Positions 24,286 through 33,596 are shown, counted from the first letter of the stretch. The stretch is 64,000 nt of DNA from UBA4466 sp963925035 (GCA_963925035.1 CAWUSK010000015.1:19768-83767), one strand, 5' to 3'. Translations and numbers: made by a program. The notes: a model not told the origin generated them from the letters alone.

Positions 24286-24837
24286 TCACTTTTCCATGAT
24301 AGATTTTACCTGTAAATCAATCAGTTCATCTATTGTTAAATCAATATGCTTCAAACGAAATCGAATTTCTTCTTTTTTCTCCTTGTCCATTTTTGGATTT
24401 TCTTTCAATAACAACGTATTGTAATAGCGCACTTTAGAAGTATCTCTAGGCTGAACAAACATATCGTATGCATTTGCCATACTTTCTAAAATCATTGGTC
24501 GATTGATATAAACCTTATAGTCATTTAGCAATGTTTCAGCATAACCAATCCCAGTTTCATAATCTCCAACGCCAATAGACAACATGTGTAATTTATCCAA
24601 GTATTCTGGTGCGTATTCATTCTCCGGAAAAGATTGGTAGTAATTGACCAATTTACTTTTCAATCGACCCATCATCGCCGTATCTATTTTCTGTCCGGGT
24701 TGCAATTTCATTGAAACATTCGAAATCGAATCTTCCAAGACCTTTATTTCTGTTCGAGCTGCGTCAGGATCTTGAGCTGAAGAGCTGCATCCAACAAACA
24801 ATAAGGCAACAATATATAACGATGCGATTAACTTCAT
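24286..24837 (-). CDS. Hypothetical lipoprotein with helical repeats
   Basis: 183 residues with a lipoprotein signal (IVALLFVGC, Cys17) and an all-helical mature part. The stretch YYQSFPENEYAPEYLDKLHM and the following GDYETGIGYAETLLNDY look like TPR-type helix pairs, as in outer-membrane assembly lipoproteins, but no family is firmly recognised. It lies 3 bp after the def stop codon, so it is the second gene of a def operon. That linkage gives no clear functional clue. Confidence 0.78.
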   Translation of the reverse strand: MKLIASLYIVALLFVGCSSSAQDPDAARTEIKVLEDSISNVSMKLQPGQKIDTAMMGRLKSKLVNYYQSFPENEYAPEYLDKLHMLSIGVGDYETGIGYAETLLNDYKVYINRPMILESMANAYDMFVQPRDTSKVRYYNTLLLKENPKMDKEKKEEIRFRLKHIDLTIDELIDLQVKSIMEK

Positions 24838-24840
24838 GAT

Positions 24841-25440
24841 TTAACGGATTTTCTTTTTAGCTGGAAATTTCATTTTGTAATCTCCATGAATAATACCTTT
24901 TGAAATGTTTTGTAATTTCTTTGTTAGGAGACGTTTTTTCAATGGAGACAAATGATCCGTAAATAAAACACCATCTAAATGGTCGTATTCATGTTGAATG
25001 ATACGTGCAGAATATCCTTCAAATCGTTCTTCTTTCAATTCCCATTTTTCATTGTAATAGGAAATAAGAATTTTTTCTTTTCGGAATACTTCTTCGCGAA
25101 TTTTTGGAATTGACAAACAACCTTCATTGAATCCCCATTCTTCTCCAGTCTCTTCTTCAATGATTGGGTTAATGAATACTTTTTTGAAATTTTCCATTCC
25201 CTCAGCTTTCGGGTCAGGCTCCTCATCTTCGCCTTCATCTTCCACAAACGGACTTCCATCCACGATAAATAAACGAATTGATTTTCCTATTTGTGGAGCA
25301 GCCAATCCTACACCAGATGCTTCATACATCGTTTCAAACATATCCTCAATTAGCTGTTCTAATTTTGGATAATCTTTATCGATTTCAACTCCCTCTTTTT
25401 TTAGAACAGGATCGCCGTATGCTACTATTGGTAATATCAT
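24841..25440 (-). CDS. def: Peptide deformylase
   Basis: Removes the formyl group from the N-terminal Met of new proteins. All three motifs are intact: GVGLAAPQIG (43-52), EGCLSIP with metal ligand Cys108, and QHEYDHLDG with His150, catalytic Glu151 and His154. The 199-residue length exceeds the E. coli form (169) mainly through an acidic insert at about 66-80 (VEDEGEDEEPDPKAEG), as seen in Bacteroidota. ATG at 25438-25440; -7 box TAATTTTG on the minus strand (plus 25458-25465), 17 bp upstream. Confidence 0.96.
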   Translation of the reverse strand: MILPIVAYGDPVLKKEGVEIDKDYPKLEQLIEDMFETMYEASGVGLAAPQIGKSIRLFIVDGSPFVEDEGEDEEPDPKAEGMENFKKVFINPIIEEETGEEWGFNEGCLSIPKIREEVFRKEKILISYYNEKWELKEERFEGYSARIIQHEYDHLDGVLFTDHLSPLKKRLLTKKLQNISKGIIHGDYKMKFPAKKKIR

Positions 25441-25457
25441 AAACTCTCAATTTGCAA

Positions 25458-25465
25458 CAAAATTA
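25458..25465 (-). promoter_or_regulatory. def promoter -7 box
   Basis: TAATTTTG on the minus strand fits TAnnTTTG, 17 bp before the def ATG. Confidence 0.5.
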
Positions 25466-25524
25466 ACGCTTTCCAATGAAAATAACGTTGTTATTACTCA
25501 ATTTAAGTAAACAATAACACTTGT

Positions 25525-25935
25525 CTAATGCTGAGATAAGTAGGATTGTAAAATAATTGTCGCGCTGACCTTATCTACCAATTCCTTTGTTTTCTTTTGT
25601 TTTTTCGTTGCCCCTGCCGTGTGCATGGATTGAGATGCCATTTTAGAAGTAAAGCGTTCGTCCAACAAATCAACTTTGGAAAGGAGGATTTCTTTTTCAA
25701 TTGCCTCTTTTAATAAATAGACGTTTTGAGTAACGTGTGCATCCTCATTGTTCAATCGTTTTGGCAGTCCAAGCACAAAATGAGAGACCTTTTCTTCCTT
25801 ATTCAAACGTTTTAATTCGTCCATCAACTTAACAGACTCGACAGTATCTATACCGAAAGCGAACATATTCATCTCATCAGTTATCGCAAGTCCTGTTCTT
25901 TTCAATCCAAAATCAATCGCAACGATTTTTCCCAT
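25525..25935 (-). CDS. ruvX: Putative pre-16S rRNA nuclease / Holliday junction resolvase-like YqgF
   Basis: 136 residues with the RNase H-like YqgF fold. The first metal-binding Asp is in AIDFGLKRTGLA, the Glu-type position is in DERFTSKMAS and the last Asp in LVDKVSATIILQSYL. YqgF/RuvX processes the 5' end of 16S rRNA in E. coli, and was earlier proposed as a resolvase. ATG at 25933-25935. The same strand holds truA upstream and def downstream; gaps of 72 and 84 bp leave operon membership open. Confidence 0.94.
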   Translation of the reverse strand: MGKIVAIDFGLKRTGLAITDEMNMFAFGIDTVESVKLMDELKRLNKEEKVSHFVLGLPKRLNNEDAHVTQNVYLLKEAIEKEILLSKVDLLDERFTSKMASQSMHTAGATKKQKKTKELVDKVSATIILQSYLSQH

Positions 25936-26007
25936 GCTGTAAAAATAGACATTAGGAGTTTAAGACTTGTTTTTTCAAGGAATTTAAATTATTGAAGGAA
26001 TCAATGT

Positions 26008-26802
26008 TTATTCTAAGCCGACACATAACATCTTAACTAGGTTATGCGAATCATCCAGCTTTAAATACGGATACTCAATCCTACTAAGGAAAAGTCCATT
26101 CGGATGCGCAGGCCACTTCTCTTTGTAGTCATTTTCTTGATTCAAAATTTTTCTGAACTCTTCTAAAGTCATTGCACCTCTTCCTACTTCCAGTAAAAAG
26201 AAAACACAAATTCTAATCATTCCTCTTAGAAAGCGATTACTGGTAATTGTAAAGCGCACTCTCCCTTGCTCCTTATTGACGATCAACGCACAATTCGTTA
26301 TCTCACATAGTGTGTTATCGTACAATTCAGGTTGTTTACACATCGCTTTAAAATCCCTCGTTTCACCAATAATAGCAGTTGCACATCTCATCAAGTCAAA
26401 ATCTAACTCCAAATCTTCGTAAAGGGAACTGTTGTGAAAAAGCAGTGGATTTTTATTCAGATGAATGAAATAATCGTAAGTGCGAGATATTACATCATGC
26501 CTACAATGTTGATCTGCCTTCACTTCGATAATTTCAAAAACGGCAATGGTATCTGGCAAGTTTTTATTCAACCGAAATTTCAAATCGAAGGCGGGAACCT
26601 CATCAAGGACAATTTGAATGACATATTGGCTCGCATGCACACCAGCATCTGTGCGACCGCAGCCATAAACGCTTATTGTTTTTTTAAAAATGCGAAAGAG
26701 TGTTTCCTCTGCAACTTCTTGAATTGTGTTTTGTGTGTTATTTTGACGCTGCCAACCACTGAAATTACTACCATCAAATCCTAAGTGTATGAAATATCGC
26801 AT
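26008..26802 (-). CDS. truA: tRNA pseudouridine(38-40) synthase
   Basis: Makes pseudouridine at positions 38-40 of tRNA anticodon stems. 264 residues, with the N-terminal LGFDGSNFSGWQRQ block and the catalytic Asp52 in YGCGRTDAGVHASQ; SNRFLRGMIRICV and the C-terminal WPAHPNGLFLSRIEYP complete the family pattern. ATG at 26800-26802. A -7 box ends only 3 nt before this ATG, and family alignment does not favour a later start, so the message may have almost no leader. Confidence 0.96.
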   Translation of the reverse strand: MRYFIHLGFDGSNFSGWQRQNNTQNTIQEVAEETLFRIFKKTISVYGCGRTDAGVHASQYVIQIVLDEVPAFDLKFRLNKNLPDTIAVFEIIEVKADQHCRHDVISRTYDYFIHLNKNPLLFHNSSLYEDLELDFDLMRCATAIIGETRDFKAMCKQPELYDNTLCEITNCALIVNKEQGRVRFTITSNRFLRGMIRICVFFLLEVGRGAMTLEEFRKILNQENDYKEKWPAHPNGLFLSRIEYPYLKLDDSHNLVKMLCVGLE

Positions 26803-26805
26803 TCA

Positions 26806-26813
26806 CAAATTTA
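26806..26813 (-). promoter_or_regulatory. truA promoter abutting the start codon
   Basis: TAAATTTG on the minus strand, then TGA and the truA ATG. This is the same arrangement as at rimO. Confidence 0.5.
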
Positions 26814-27142
26814 ATAAAGTGGAATGAGTTGGAATGAAAAAATTATACTTAACACCAAAACTTAAAAGCTGCAAGTCTGGCTAGGATTGTGTTTTAGTTA
26901 AATTGCATTATTGCGCGATACAACGGTGCAGGAGCGCTGATGCCAATATTATTTCTATCAATTCTGTCAGTCAGTGAAGATGAATTTTTTTACAACGTAT
27001 GGTTTCATTCACATTTTGCCCAAGAACTGGCCAAAAACCATAGTTTTTATACCAATTATGTATTTCAACATCCAAAATAAACAAAATTCTTTATTCTTTT
27101 CAATCGGTCTACTAATAATGAATCCTAAATACCTCGAATTAT
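26814..27142. other. Intergenic region between truA and dapD
   Basis: About 330 bp of mostly AT-rich DNA with a short GC-richer patch near 26910-26945. I see no credible gene: the plus-strand frame at 26974-27171 has no family marks and overlaps the dapD start. No hairpin, IS end or tRNA was seen. Confidence 0.4.
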
Positions 27143-27150
27143 TATCTTTG
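27143..27150 (+). promoter_or_regulatory. dapD promoter -7 box
   Basis: TATCTTTG matches TAnnTTTG exactly, 17 bp before the dapD ATG. Confidence 0.6.
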
Positions 27151-27167
27151 TCAAAAACACAGAAAAA

Positions 27168-27977
27168 ATGAGATCAATTATAGAAGCCGCTTGGGATAAC
27201 CATGAGTTATTGAAAGAGGAATCAACGATAAAAGCCATAGAACATATTATTGAAGAACTTGATAAGGGAGAACTTCGTATTGCAGATCCAAATGATGACG
27301 GAACCTGGACCATTAATGAATGGGTTAAGAAAGCTGTTGTAATGTACTTTCCAATTCGGAAAATGGAGACGATTGAAGTCGGACCGTTTGAATTCCATGA
27401 TAAAATGGCTTTGAAGAAGAACTACAAGGAATTAGGAGTTCGTGTTGTTCCTCATGCGATTGCACGTTACGGAGCTTTTATTGCACCAGGTGTAATTATG
27501 ATGCCTTCTTACATTAATATTGGCGCTTACGTTGACGAAGGAACAATGGTTGACACATGGGCGACAGTTGGATCTTGTGCTCAAATCGGTAAAAACGTTC
27601 ACTTGAGTGGTGGAGTTGGAATTGGTGGAGTTTTAGAACCACTTCAAGCTGCTCCTGTAATTATTGAAGATGGCGCATTTATCGGATCGCGCTGTATAGT
27701 TGTAGAAGGAGTTCGTGTTGGAAAAGAAGCAGTTTTGGGCGCGAACGTTGTTTTGACAAAATCGACTAAAATAATTGATGTTACAGGAAGTGAACCAATA
27801 GAAATTCGTGGTTACGTCCCGGAAAGAAGTGTTGTTATTCCTGGATCTTACACAAAATCTTTTCCTGCTGGAGATTTTCAAGTGCCTTGCGCATTGATTA
27901 TCGGAAAGCGAAAAGCTTCAACAGATTTAAAAACTTCTTTGAATGATGCGCTGAGAGAAAACGATGTGGCGGTTTAA
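27168..27977 (+). CDS. dapD: 2,3,4,5-tetrahydropyridine-2,6-dicarboxylate N-succinyltransferase
   Basis: Adds succinyl to tetrahydrodipicolinate in the succinylase branch of lysine and meso-diaminopimelate synthesis. 269 residues: N-terminal helical part, then a left-handed beta helix of hexapeptide repeats (PGVIMMPSYINIGAYVDEGT, WATVGSCAQIGKNVHLSGG, GAFIGSRCIVVEGVRVGKEA) and a C-terminal VIPGSYTKSFPAGDF segment. Length and motifs match the DapD trimer. Transcribed alone from a nearby -7 box. Followed by the convergent ABC1 kinase gene. Confidence 0.96.
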   Translation: MRSIIEAAWDNHELLKEESTIKAIEHIIEELDKGELRIADPNDDGTWTINEWVKKAVVMYFPIRKMETIEVGPFEFHDKMALKKNYKELGVRVVPHAIARYGAFIAPGVIMMPSYINIGAYVDEGTMVDTWATVGSCAQIGKNVHLSGGVGIGGVLEPLQAAPVIIEDGAFIGSRCIVVEGVRVGKEAVLGANVVLTKSTKIIDVTGSEPIEIRGYVPERSVVIPGSYTKSFPAGDFQVPCALIIGKRKASTDLKTSLNDALRENDVAV

Positions 27978-28043
27978 GACCGATTTCGGATTGAAGGATT
28001 TTGGATTACTGATTTTAAAATTTAGAAAAAAGTCGCGACTTTT

Positions 28044-29360
28044 TTAATTCAAAGAATAATTCAATTTCACCTCAGCTTTAAGCTGGTTCAATAGTGAATA
28101 TAATCCGAAAAAAGTACGCATGATGTAAATGGCGTGTTTTGAACCTCTTGCATTATTCATCTCTCTCAAGTCCTTGTTTTTGGCCATTCCATCTCCCATT
28201 TTAGCTATTTGAGCAAAATAAGCATCATTTCCAAAATCAAAAGAATCACTTCTAAATGGTTTGCCCAACAATGAAATCATATTTTGATACATGTTTTTTA
28301 GCAATTCTTTTTGTTCAGGTGTATCTTCAGGTTTGAAGAACTCTAATTCATTGTATAATTTGAACAAGCGTTCTTCATCATCTAAAATATCCGAACCGAA
28401 CAATTGAAAATAAGAATCAAAGAAGTCAGAAGGGATTTCCTTTACGCAACCAAAATCGAGCACACAAAGTTCATTGGCATCATTCACAATAAAATTACCT
28501 GGATGCGGATCCGCATGCACTTGTCTCAATACTTTCATCTGAAACAAATAGAAATCCCACATGGATTGACCAATTTTATTCCGAACCTCTTGCGATGGAT
28601 TTGACTTTAGAAAATCTGGGAACATTTCTCCTTCCATCCAATCCATTGTTAAAATGCGCTTGTTCGAATATTCAGGATAATATTTTGGAAAACGAATATT
28701 TGTCAAGCCAGAAGAGCCTTCACTGATTTCAGTGGAACGTCTCAGTTCCAAATCATAATCCGTTTCTTCAATCAATTTGGATTCAACCTCATCCATGTAC
28801 AAGCTGATTTCTGATTTCTTCATGTTCAGTATTTGCGCAGCGATCAGCTTAACTAATTTTAAATCAGAACTAATTGCATCCGCAACTCCTGGATATTGAA
28901 TTTTTACAGCAAAGACTTGATTCTCTTTCGTTGCTTTATGCACTTGTCCAATACTTGCGGCGTGAACTGCTTCTTTCGAGAATGTATCAAACAAATCGAG
29001 TGGTTTACATCCAAAAAACTGTTGAAAGGTTTTAAGTATGAGCGGATAAGACAATGGCGGTGCATTGTATTGCGCCATTGAAAATTTATCTTGATAAGCT
29101 TTTGGTAATACTTGATTATCCATACTCATCATTTGCGCCACTTTTAGGGCACTTCCTTTCATTTCGCTTAAAGACTTGTAAATATCGTTTGCATTATCTT
29201 CGTGTAAAGCGTCCTTTGAAAGTGAATGATTAACTGATTTCTTCGCGTAATATTTAATATAATTTCCTCCTACCTTTGCGCTTGCACCAAGAACTTTTGC
29301 TGCACGTTTAACTTTCGAAGTAGGAATACTTGAAAGCCCTTTTTCGGCTTTATCTTTCAT
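28044..29360 (-). CDS. ABC1/AarF/UbiB-family atypical kinase
   Basis: 438 residues of the ADCK/UbiB family. The KxGQ-type helix appears as KGSALKVAQMMSMD (canonical KxGQ partly changed), followed by the Ala-rich loop AASIGQVHKA, the VAIK-like FAVKIQYPGV, the catalytic loop HADPHPGNFIV and the metal-binding LDFGC. Members support ubiquinone synthesis or have ATPase rather than protein kinase activity. Bacteroidota make menaquinone, so the lipid target here is unknown. It starts 6 bp after the TetR gene stop, so the two form an operon. Confidence 0.88.
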   Translation of the reverse strand: MKDKAEKGLSSIPTSKVKRAAKVLGASAKVGGNYIKYYAKKSVNHSLSKDALHEDNANDIYKSLSEMKGSALKVAQMMSMDNQVLPKAYQDKFSMAQYNAPPLSYPLILKTFQQFFGCKPLDLFDTFSKEAVHAASIGQVHKATKENQVFAVKIQYPGVADAISSDLKLVKLIAAQILNMKKSEISLYMDEVESKLIEETDYDLELRRSTEISEGSSGLTNIRFPKYYPEYSNKRILTMDWMEGEMFPDFLKSNPSQEVRNKIGQSMWDFYLFQMKVLRQVHADPHPGNFIVNDANELCVLDFGCVKEIPSDFFDSYFQLFGSDILDDEERLFKLYNELEFFKPEDTPEQKELLKNMYQNMISLLGKPFRSDSFDFGNDAYFAQIAKMGDGMAKNKDLREMNNARGSKHAIYIMRTFFGLYSLLNQLKAEVKLNYSLN

Positions 29361-29366
29361 AACGCG

Positions 29367-30002
29367 TTAGATCACTTTTGTTTTCATTGCAAACTTTCCA
29401 AAATCAATCAACGAATCCAGAGGACTAACACCCAACATGTCAAAACTGAGATTAACACTTTTCTCAATTGCTGCATCTGTGGTGCTAAAGCCATCTGAAT
29501 CATCTTTCAACCAAACACGAAAAAGATAAGTAAACACTAATTTATAACCTTTAGCATAATGCTCTCCAATGTATGGTCTGTCTTTAATTTCCTCTGATAA
29601 TTTTGCTTCATTTAAGATATTCTCAATTCGACCGTTGATTTTACCCATAAAAAGTGACCAATCACTGAAGCCATACTTGACATCTTTTACATTTGAGTAT
29701 TTAAATAAATAATATGATCTATTATTTAGCAACTCTTCAAACAGCGTGAAATAAAGAGAAAGCAATTTTTCCCTCGCAGAGAACTCTTCATAATTTTCAT
29801 CTTCATCTAAACGTGCTAACGTTTTTTCAATCGCTTGCAGGGGAATTGCCTGCCTTAATTTATCAAAATTAGCAAAGGACTTATAAAAAGTACTTTCTGA
29901 AATTTTTATTTTTTTTGTTAATTCTAGTACTGAATGAGGAGCTCTACCATTCAATAATTCAAACTCGATGTAACCTGCTGTTATTTTTTCTGATGTTGAC
30001 AT
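29367..30002 (-). CDS. TetR/AcrR-like transcriptional regulator
   Basis: 211 residues. The N-terminal about 50 residues form a TetR helix-turn-helix (TAGYIEFELLNGRAPHSVLE, then KIKISESTFYKSFANFDKLR), where SESTFYKSFANFDKL is the recognition helix region. The rest is a helical ligand-binding domain seen beside ABC1 kinase genes in Flavobacteria. It probably controls its own operon with the downstream kinase. Ligand unknown. No clear -7 box precedes it. Confidence 0.82.
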   Translation of the reverse strand: MSTSEKITAGYIEFELLNGRAPHSVLELTKKIKISESTFYKSFANFDKLRQAIPLQAIEKTLARLDEDENYEEFSAREKLLSLYFTLFEELLNNRSYYLFKYSNVKDVKYGFSDWSLFMGKINGRIENILNEAKLSEEIKDRPYIGEHYAKGYKLVFTYLFRVWLKDDSDGFSTTDAAIEKSVNLSFDMLGVSPLDSLIDFGKFAMKTKVI

Positions 30003-30094
30003 ATTTGAAGAATTACGTTTCTATAAATTTACGTAAAATTCCTTCTTTTATTGCCTAATTAACACATTTTGGCAAAGCGATAATAGAACTAAAA

Positions 30095-31004
30095 TCACTT
30101 CCTTAAAACAATCTCTTTTGACAGATTGCTCGTTGTATTGATGCGCATATTTTTATTGACGCCATCACCGCGTAATTCAACAAGAACAGTATTTGGAGGG
30201 ACAGTTCCCTCATCTACATTATCAATTCGGATATGGAGCGTATTATTTGTTCCAAACATTTCTTTCGTGATTCGGTAATTCACCTTTTCTTTCGAGACTT
30301 TTAGGTTTTTAGCAAGGCAAATTTCACCTAACCAAAGACTAATAATATCGCCATCTTCTTGTACATCGTCCCAAACGCTCAATGCCAATTCACCTTTAAA
30401 GTCAATTTGTTTTTCAACGATCGTTTTCCTTTCCGCACTCGCAATAACTGGATTTTTTCGAGCAAAATCAACTTCAACTGTCAAACGATTTACATTCCCT
30501 TTGAAACTGATTTGATTCCCTTCGACTTCCTTTTTCTCAATCTCGGGAATAAAACGATAGCCAATAATTTCAAAATCACCTTCCAACTCCAATTTTGAAT
30601 GAATAACATTATTTGTCGTAGGATCGTAATCGATCGAGGTGTCGTCTTTCAAATAATTGTTATTAAAGTCAACACTAACGGTTTGTATCCCTGCCTGCGA
30701 CGTCTTGAATGAAGAATTCAGAATCTTTGTCTTTGATACAATTTTTATGTTTGTAGAATCAAACAAAAGCAAGTCAAATTCTTCACAATTCAACGGACAT
30801 AATCAGACGGATAAACAGAAAATGATTTCCCATCAACTACTTGGTTTTTTTTATTCGAAATAAATACTCCGAATTAATAGTTACTTCCGTTGTTTCTATT
30901 AACTCTTTCGTTGTTGGATTAATGTTAATTGTTCGCACGATTGAACTTTGAGCATTCAATTGAACTGAGAACAGTATTAAGAATAATAAATGAATGATTT
31001 TCAT
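30095..31004 (-). pseudogene. Exported protein gene broken by two frameshifts
   Basis: The ATG at 31002-31004 opens a signal peptide (KIIHLLFLILFSVQLNAQ) and continues to VTINSEYLFRIKKTK-stop. Just before that stop is a run of eight A (T on the plus strand, near 30845-30852); one more A would give KNQVVDGKSFSVYPSDYVR. That frame stops in turn near 30795, where one further base (CGTTTG instead of CGTTG) leads into LNCEEFDLLLFDSTNIKIVS and a clean frame to 30095. The rebuilt product is about 300 residues, secreted, beta-rich, with no family I recognise. An intact promoter remains. It is either a young pseudogene, a slippage-controlled gene, or affected by sequencing error in homopolymers. Confidence 0.68.
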
Positions 31005-31024
31005 TGAAGGACGCTAAGTTATGG

Positions 31025-31032
31025 CAAAGATA
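31025..31032 (-). promoter_or_regulatory. Promoter -7 box of the frameshifted exported-protein gene
   Basis: TATCTTTG on the minus strand, 20 bp before the ATG at 31004. It lies only a few bases beyond the aconitase terminator. Confidence 0.55.
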
Positions 31033-31036
31033 GAAT

Positions 31037-31068
31037 AAAAAAAGCCCAGACAAATTGTCCAGGCTTTT
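31037..31068 (-). terminator. Aconitase terminator
   Basis: Read on the minus strand, AGCCTGGACA pairs with TGTCTGGGCT (two G-T wobbles, 3-nt loop), followed by seven T. It lies 19 bp beyond the aconitase stop. Confidence 0.85.
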
Positions 31069-31086
31069 CAATTTATTTGCGCTAAA

Positions 31087-33357
31087 TTATGCTTTAGCGT
31101 TTTCCATTTTGATTAAGTTCAATGCAGATCCTGCTCTGTACCAATCAATTTGTTGTTCATTGTATGTGTGATTCAATTTGACATCTTCTTTCGAACCATC
31201 CGCATGAATAACCTCTAACGTCAATTGTTTTCCTGGAGCGAATTCAGACAAATCTGAGAAGTTGAATGTATCATCTTCTTTGATTTTATTATAATCAGCT
31301 TCAGTCGCAAAAGTTAATCCTAACATTCCTTGTTTTTTCAAGTTTGTTTCGTGGATCCGCGCAAATGATTTTACGATTACCGCGACAACACCTAAGTGAC
31401 GCGGCTCCATTGCTGCGTGCTCACGAGAAGAACCTTCACCATAGTTGTGATCTCCAATAACAATTGAAGGGATTCCTGCTGCCTTGTATGCTCTAGCCGT
31501 AGCTGGAACTTCGCCTGTACCACCTGAAAACTGGTTAACAACCGTATTTGTTGCTCCACCAAATGCATTCACAGCACCAATTAAACAGTTGTTTGAAATA
31601 TTATCTAAGTGACCTCTATAGCGTAACCAAGGTCCCGCCATAGAAATATGATCTGTAGTGCATTTCCCTTCAGCCTTGATCAACAATTTAGCACCGTTAA
31701 TATTTCCACCGTCCCAAGCTGAGAACGGAGATAATAATTGTAAACGCTCTGAATCCTCTTTCACGACAACTTGAATACCTGATCCATCTGCTGATGGAGC
31801 TTGATAACCATTGTCTGCGACATCAAAACCTCTAGCGGGCAATTCATCTCCAGTTGGTGGATCTAATTTTACTTGTTCACCGTTTTTGTTTGTCAATGTA
31901 TCTGTAATTGGATTAAATCCTAAATCGCCTGAAATTGCAATCGCAGCTACCATTTCTGGAGAAGTTACGAATGCGTGTGTATTTGGATTTCCATCAGCAC
32001 GTTTCGAAAAGTTTCTATTGAACGAGTGAACGATTGTATTTTTTTCTTGCTTATCAGCACCTGCTCTATCCCATTGTCCAATGCAAGGTCCACAAGCATT
32101 TGTAAATATTGTAGCGTTCAAATCAGTAAACGGTCTTAATAAACCATCTCTTTCTGCAGTAAAACGCACTTGCTCAGATCCCGGATTGATACCAAATTCT
32201 GATTTTGTTTCTAATCCTTTATCAACCGCTTGTTTGGCAATTGAAGCTGCACGTGCTAAATCTTCGTATGAAGAATTTGTGCATGATCCAATCAATCCCC
32301 ATTCAACTTTTAATGGCCAACCGTTCTTAGTTGCTGTCGCTCTCATTTCAGCAACTGGTGTCGCTAAATCTGGAGTAAAAGGTCCATTTACATATGGAGA
32401 AAGTGTTGATAAATCGATTTCAATTACTTGATCGAAATAACTTTGAGGGTTAGCATATACTTCAGCGTCTCCTGTTAAGTGTTCTGCAATTTCATCTGCA
32501 GCATCTACAACATCTTGACGACCTGTAGCTGCCAAATATCTTCTCATTGAATCATCGTAACCGAATGTTGAAGTTGTAGCTCCAATTTCAGCTCCCATGT
32601 TACAAATTGTACCTTTTCCAGTGCACGACATTGATTTTGCTCCATCACCGAAGTATTCTACAATTGCTCCTGTTCCACCTTTTACAGTAAGAATACCAGC
32701 AACTTTAAGAATAACATCTTTTGGAGAAGTCCAACCGTTTAATTTTCCTGTTAATTTAACACCAATTAATTTGGGCATTTTCAACTCCCAAGCCATTGCT
32801 GCCATAACGTCAACTGCATCAGCACCACCAACTCCAATTGCAACCATTCCAAGTCCACCAGCGTTAACTGTATGAGAATCCGTTCCAATCATCATTCCAC
32901 CTGGGAAAGCATAATTTTCTAATACTACTTGGTGAATAATTCCAGCACCTGGTTTCCAAAAACCAATTCCGTATTTATCGCAAACAGAACTTAAGAAGTT
33001 GAATACTTCATTGTTTTTATTCAATCCTTCTTGTAAATCTTTGTCCGCACCCATTTTCGCTTGAATCAAGTGATCTGCGTGAGCAGTTGAAGGGACAGCA
33101 ACTTTCGATCTACCAGCTTGCATAAATTGAAGTAAAGCCATTTGAGCTGTCGCATCTTGCATCGCTACTCTATCTGGAGCGAAATCCACATAAGACTTTC
33201 CTCTTTCTTTTGCTTCATTTGCACTTCCTTCCCACAAGTGAGTGTACAAAATCTTTTCTGCTAATGTTAAAGGTTTACCTACCACTTTTCTGGCGGCTGC
33301 TATCCTTTCTGGATATTTTGCATAAACCGCTTTGATCATTTCTAAATCGAAAACCAT
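31087..33357 (-). CDS. acn: Aconitate hydratase
   Basis: Interconverts citrate and isocitrate in the TCA cycle with a 4Fe-4S cluster. 756 residues, the size of mitochondrial-type aconitase. Visible: HADHLIQAK, TDSHTVNAGGLG, the cluster cysteine in GSCTNSSYED, and the pair in ACGPCIGQW; the swivel domain holds GDHNYGEGSSREHAAMEPRH with the catalytic Ser. This pattern matches the mitochondrial-like aconitases of Bacteroidota rather than AcnB. Monocistronic, with its own terminator. Confidence 0.96.
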   Translation of the reverse strand: MVFDLEMIKAVYAKYPERIAAARKVVGKPLTLAEKILYTHLWEGSANEAKERGKSYVDFAPDRVAMQDATAQMALLQFMQAGRSKVAVPSTAHADHLIQAKMGADKDLQEGLNKNNEVFNFLSSVCDKYGIGFWKPGAGIIHQVVLENYAFPGGMMIGTDSHTVNAGGLGMVAIGVGGADAVDVMAAMAWELKMPKLIGVKLTGKLNGWTSPKDVILKVAGILTVKGGTGAIVEYFGDGAKSMSCTGKGTICNMGAEIGATTSTFGYDDSMRRYLAATGRQDVVDAADEIAEHLTGDAEVYANPQSYFDQVIEIDLSTLSPYVNGPFTPDLATPVAEMRATATKNGWPLKVEWGLIGSCTNSSYEDLARAASIAKQAVDKGLETKSEFGINPGSEQVRFTAERDGLLRPFTDLNATIFTNACGPCIGQWDRAGADKQEKNTIVHSFNRNFSKRADGNPNTHAFVTSPEMVAAIAISGDLGFNPITDTLTNKNGEQVKLDPPTGDELPARGFDVADNGYQAPSADGSGIQVVVKEDSERLQLLSPFSAWDGGNINGAKLLIKAEGKCTTDHISMAGPWLRYRGHLDNISNNCLIGAVNAFGGATNTVVNQFSGGTGEVPATARAYKAAGIPSIVIGDHNYGEGSSREHAAMEPRHLGVVAVIVKSFARIHETNLKKQGMLGLTFATEADYNKIKEDDTFNFSDLSEFAPGKQLTLEVIHADGSKEDVKLNHTYNEQQIDWYRAGSALNLIKMENAKA

Positions 33358-33531
33358 GCTTATTTTTGATATTAATTAATTATTCTTTGTAGTTGTGCGA
33401 ATTTAATCATTTTGTATTGTATTTAAAAGGTGAATATTTAATATTTTTCATGATTTCCAACCTTTGAAACTCTAAAACTATACTTTCTACACTTTTTTAG
33501 CTACAATAAACTCAACCAATAATATTTTTTC

Positions 33532-33539
33532 TATCTTTG
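33532..33539 (+). promoter_or_regulatory. rpsF operon promoter -7 box
   Basis: TATCTTTG, followed by a leader of about 50 nt before rpsF. No TTG is clear at -33. The leader could hold an S6:S18 autoregulatory site, but I cannot fold a convincing one. Confidence 0.6.
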
Positions 33540-33596
33540 CACTCCTGTTTAAAAAAGCAGAAAGAACTATTTTATTAATAATTAAAATTCAATTTT

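Noticed and set aside
26974..27171. 65-residue plus-strand frame before dapD
   Set aside because: No family features, low-complexity composition, and it overlaps the dapD promoter and start.
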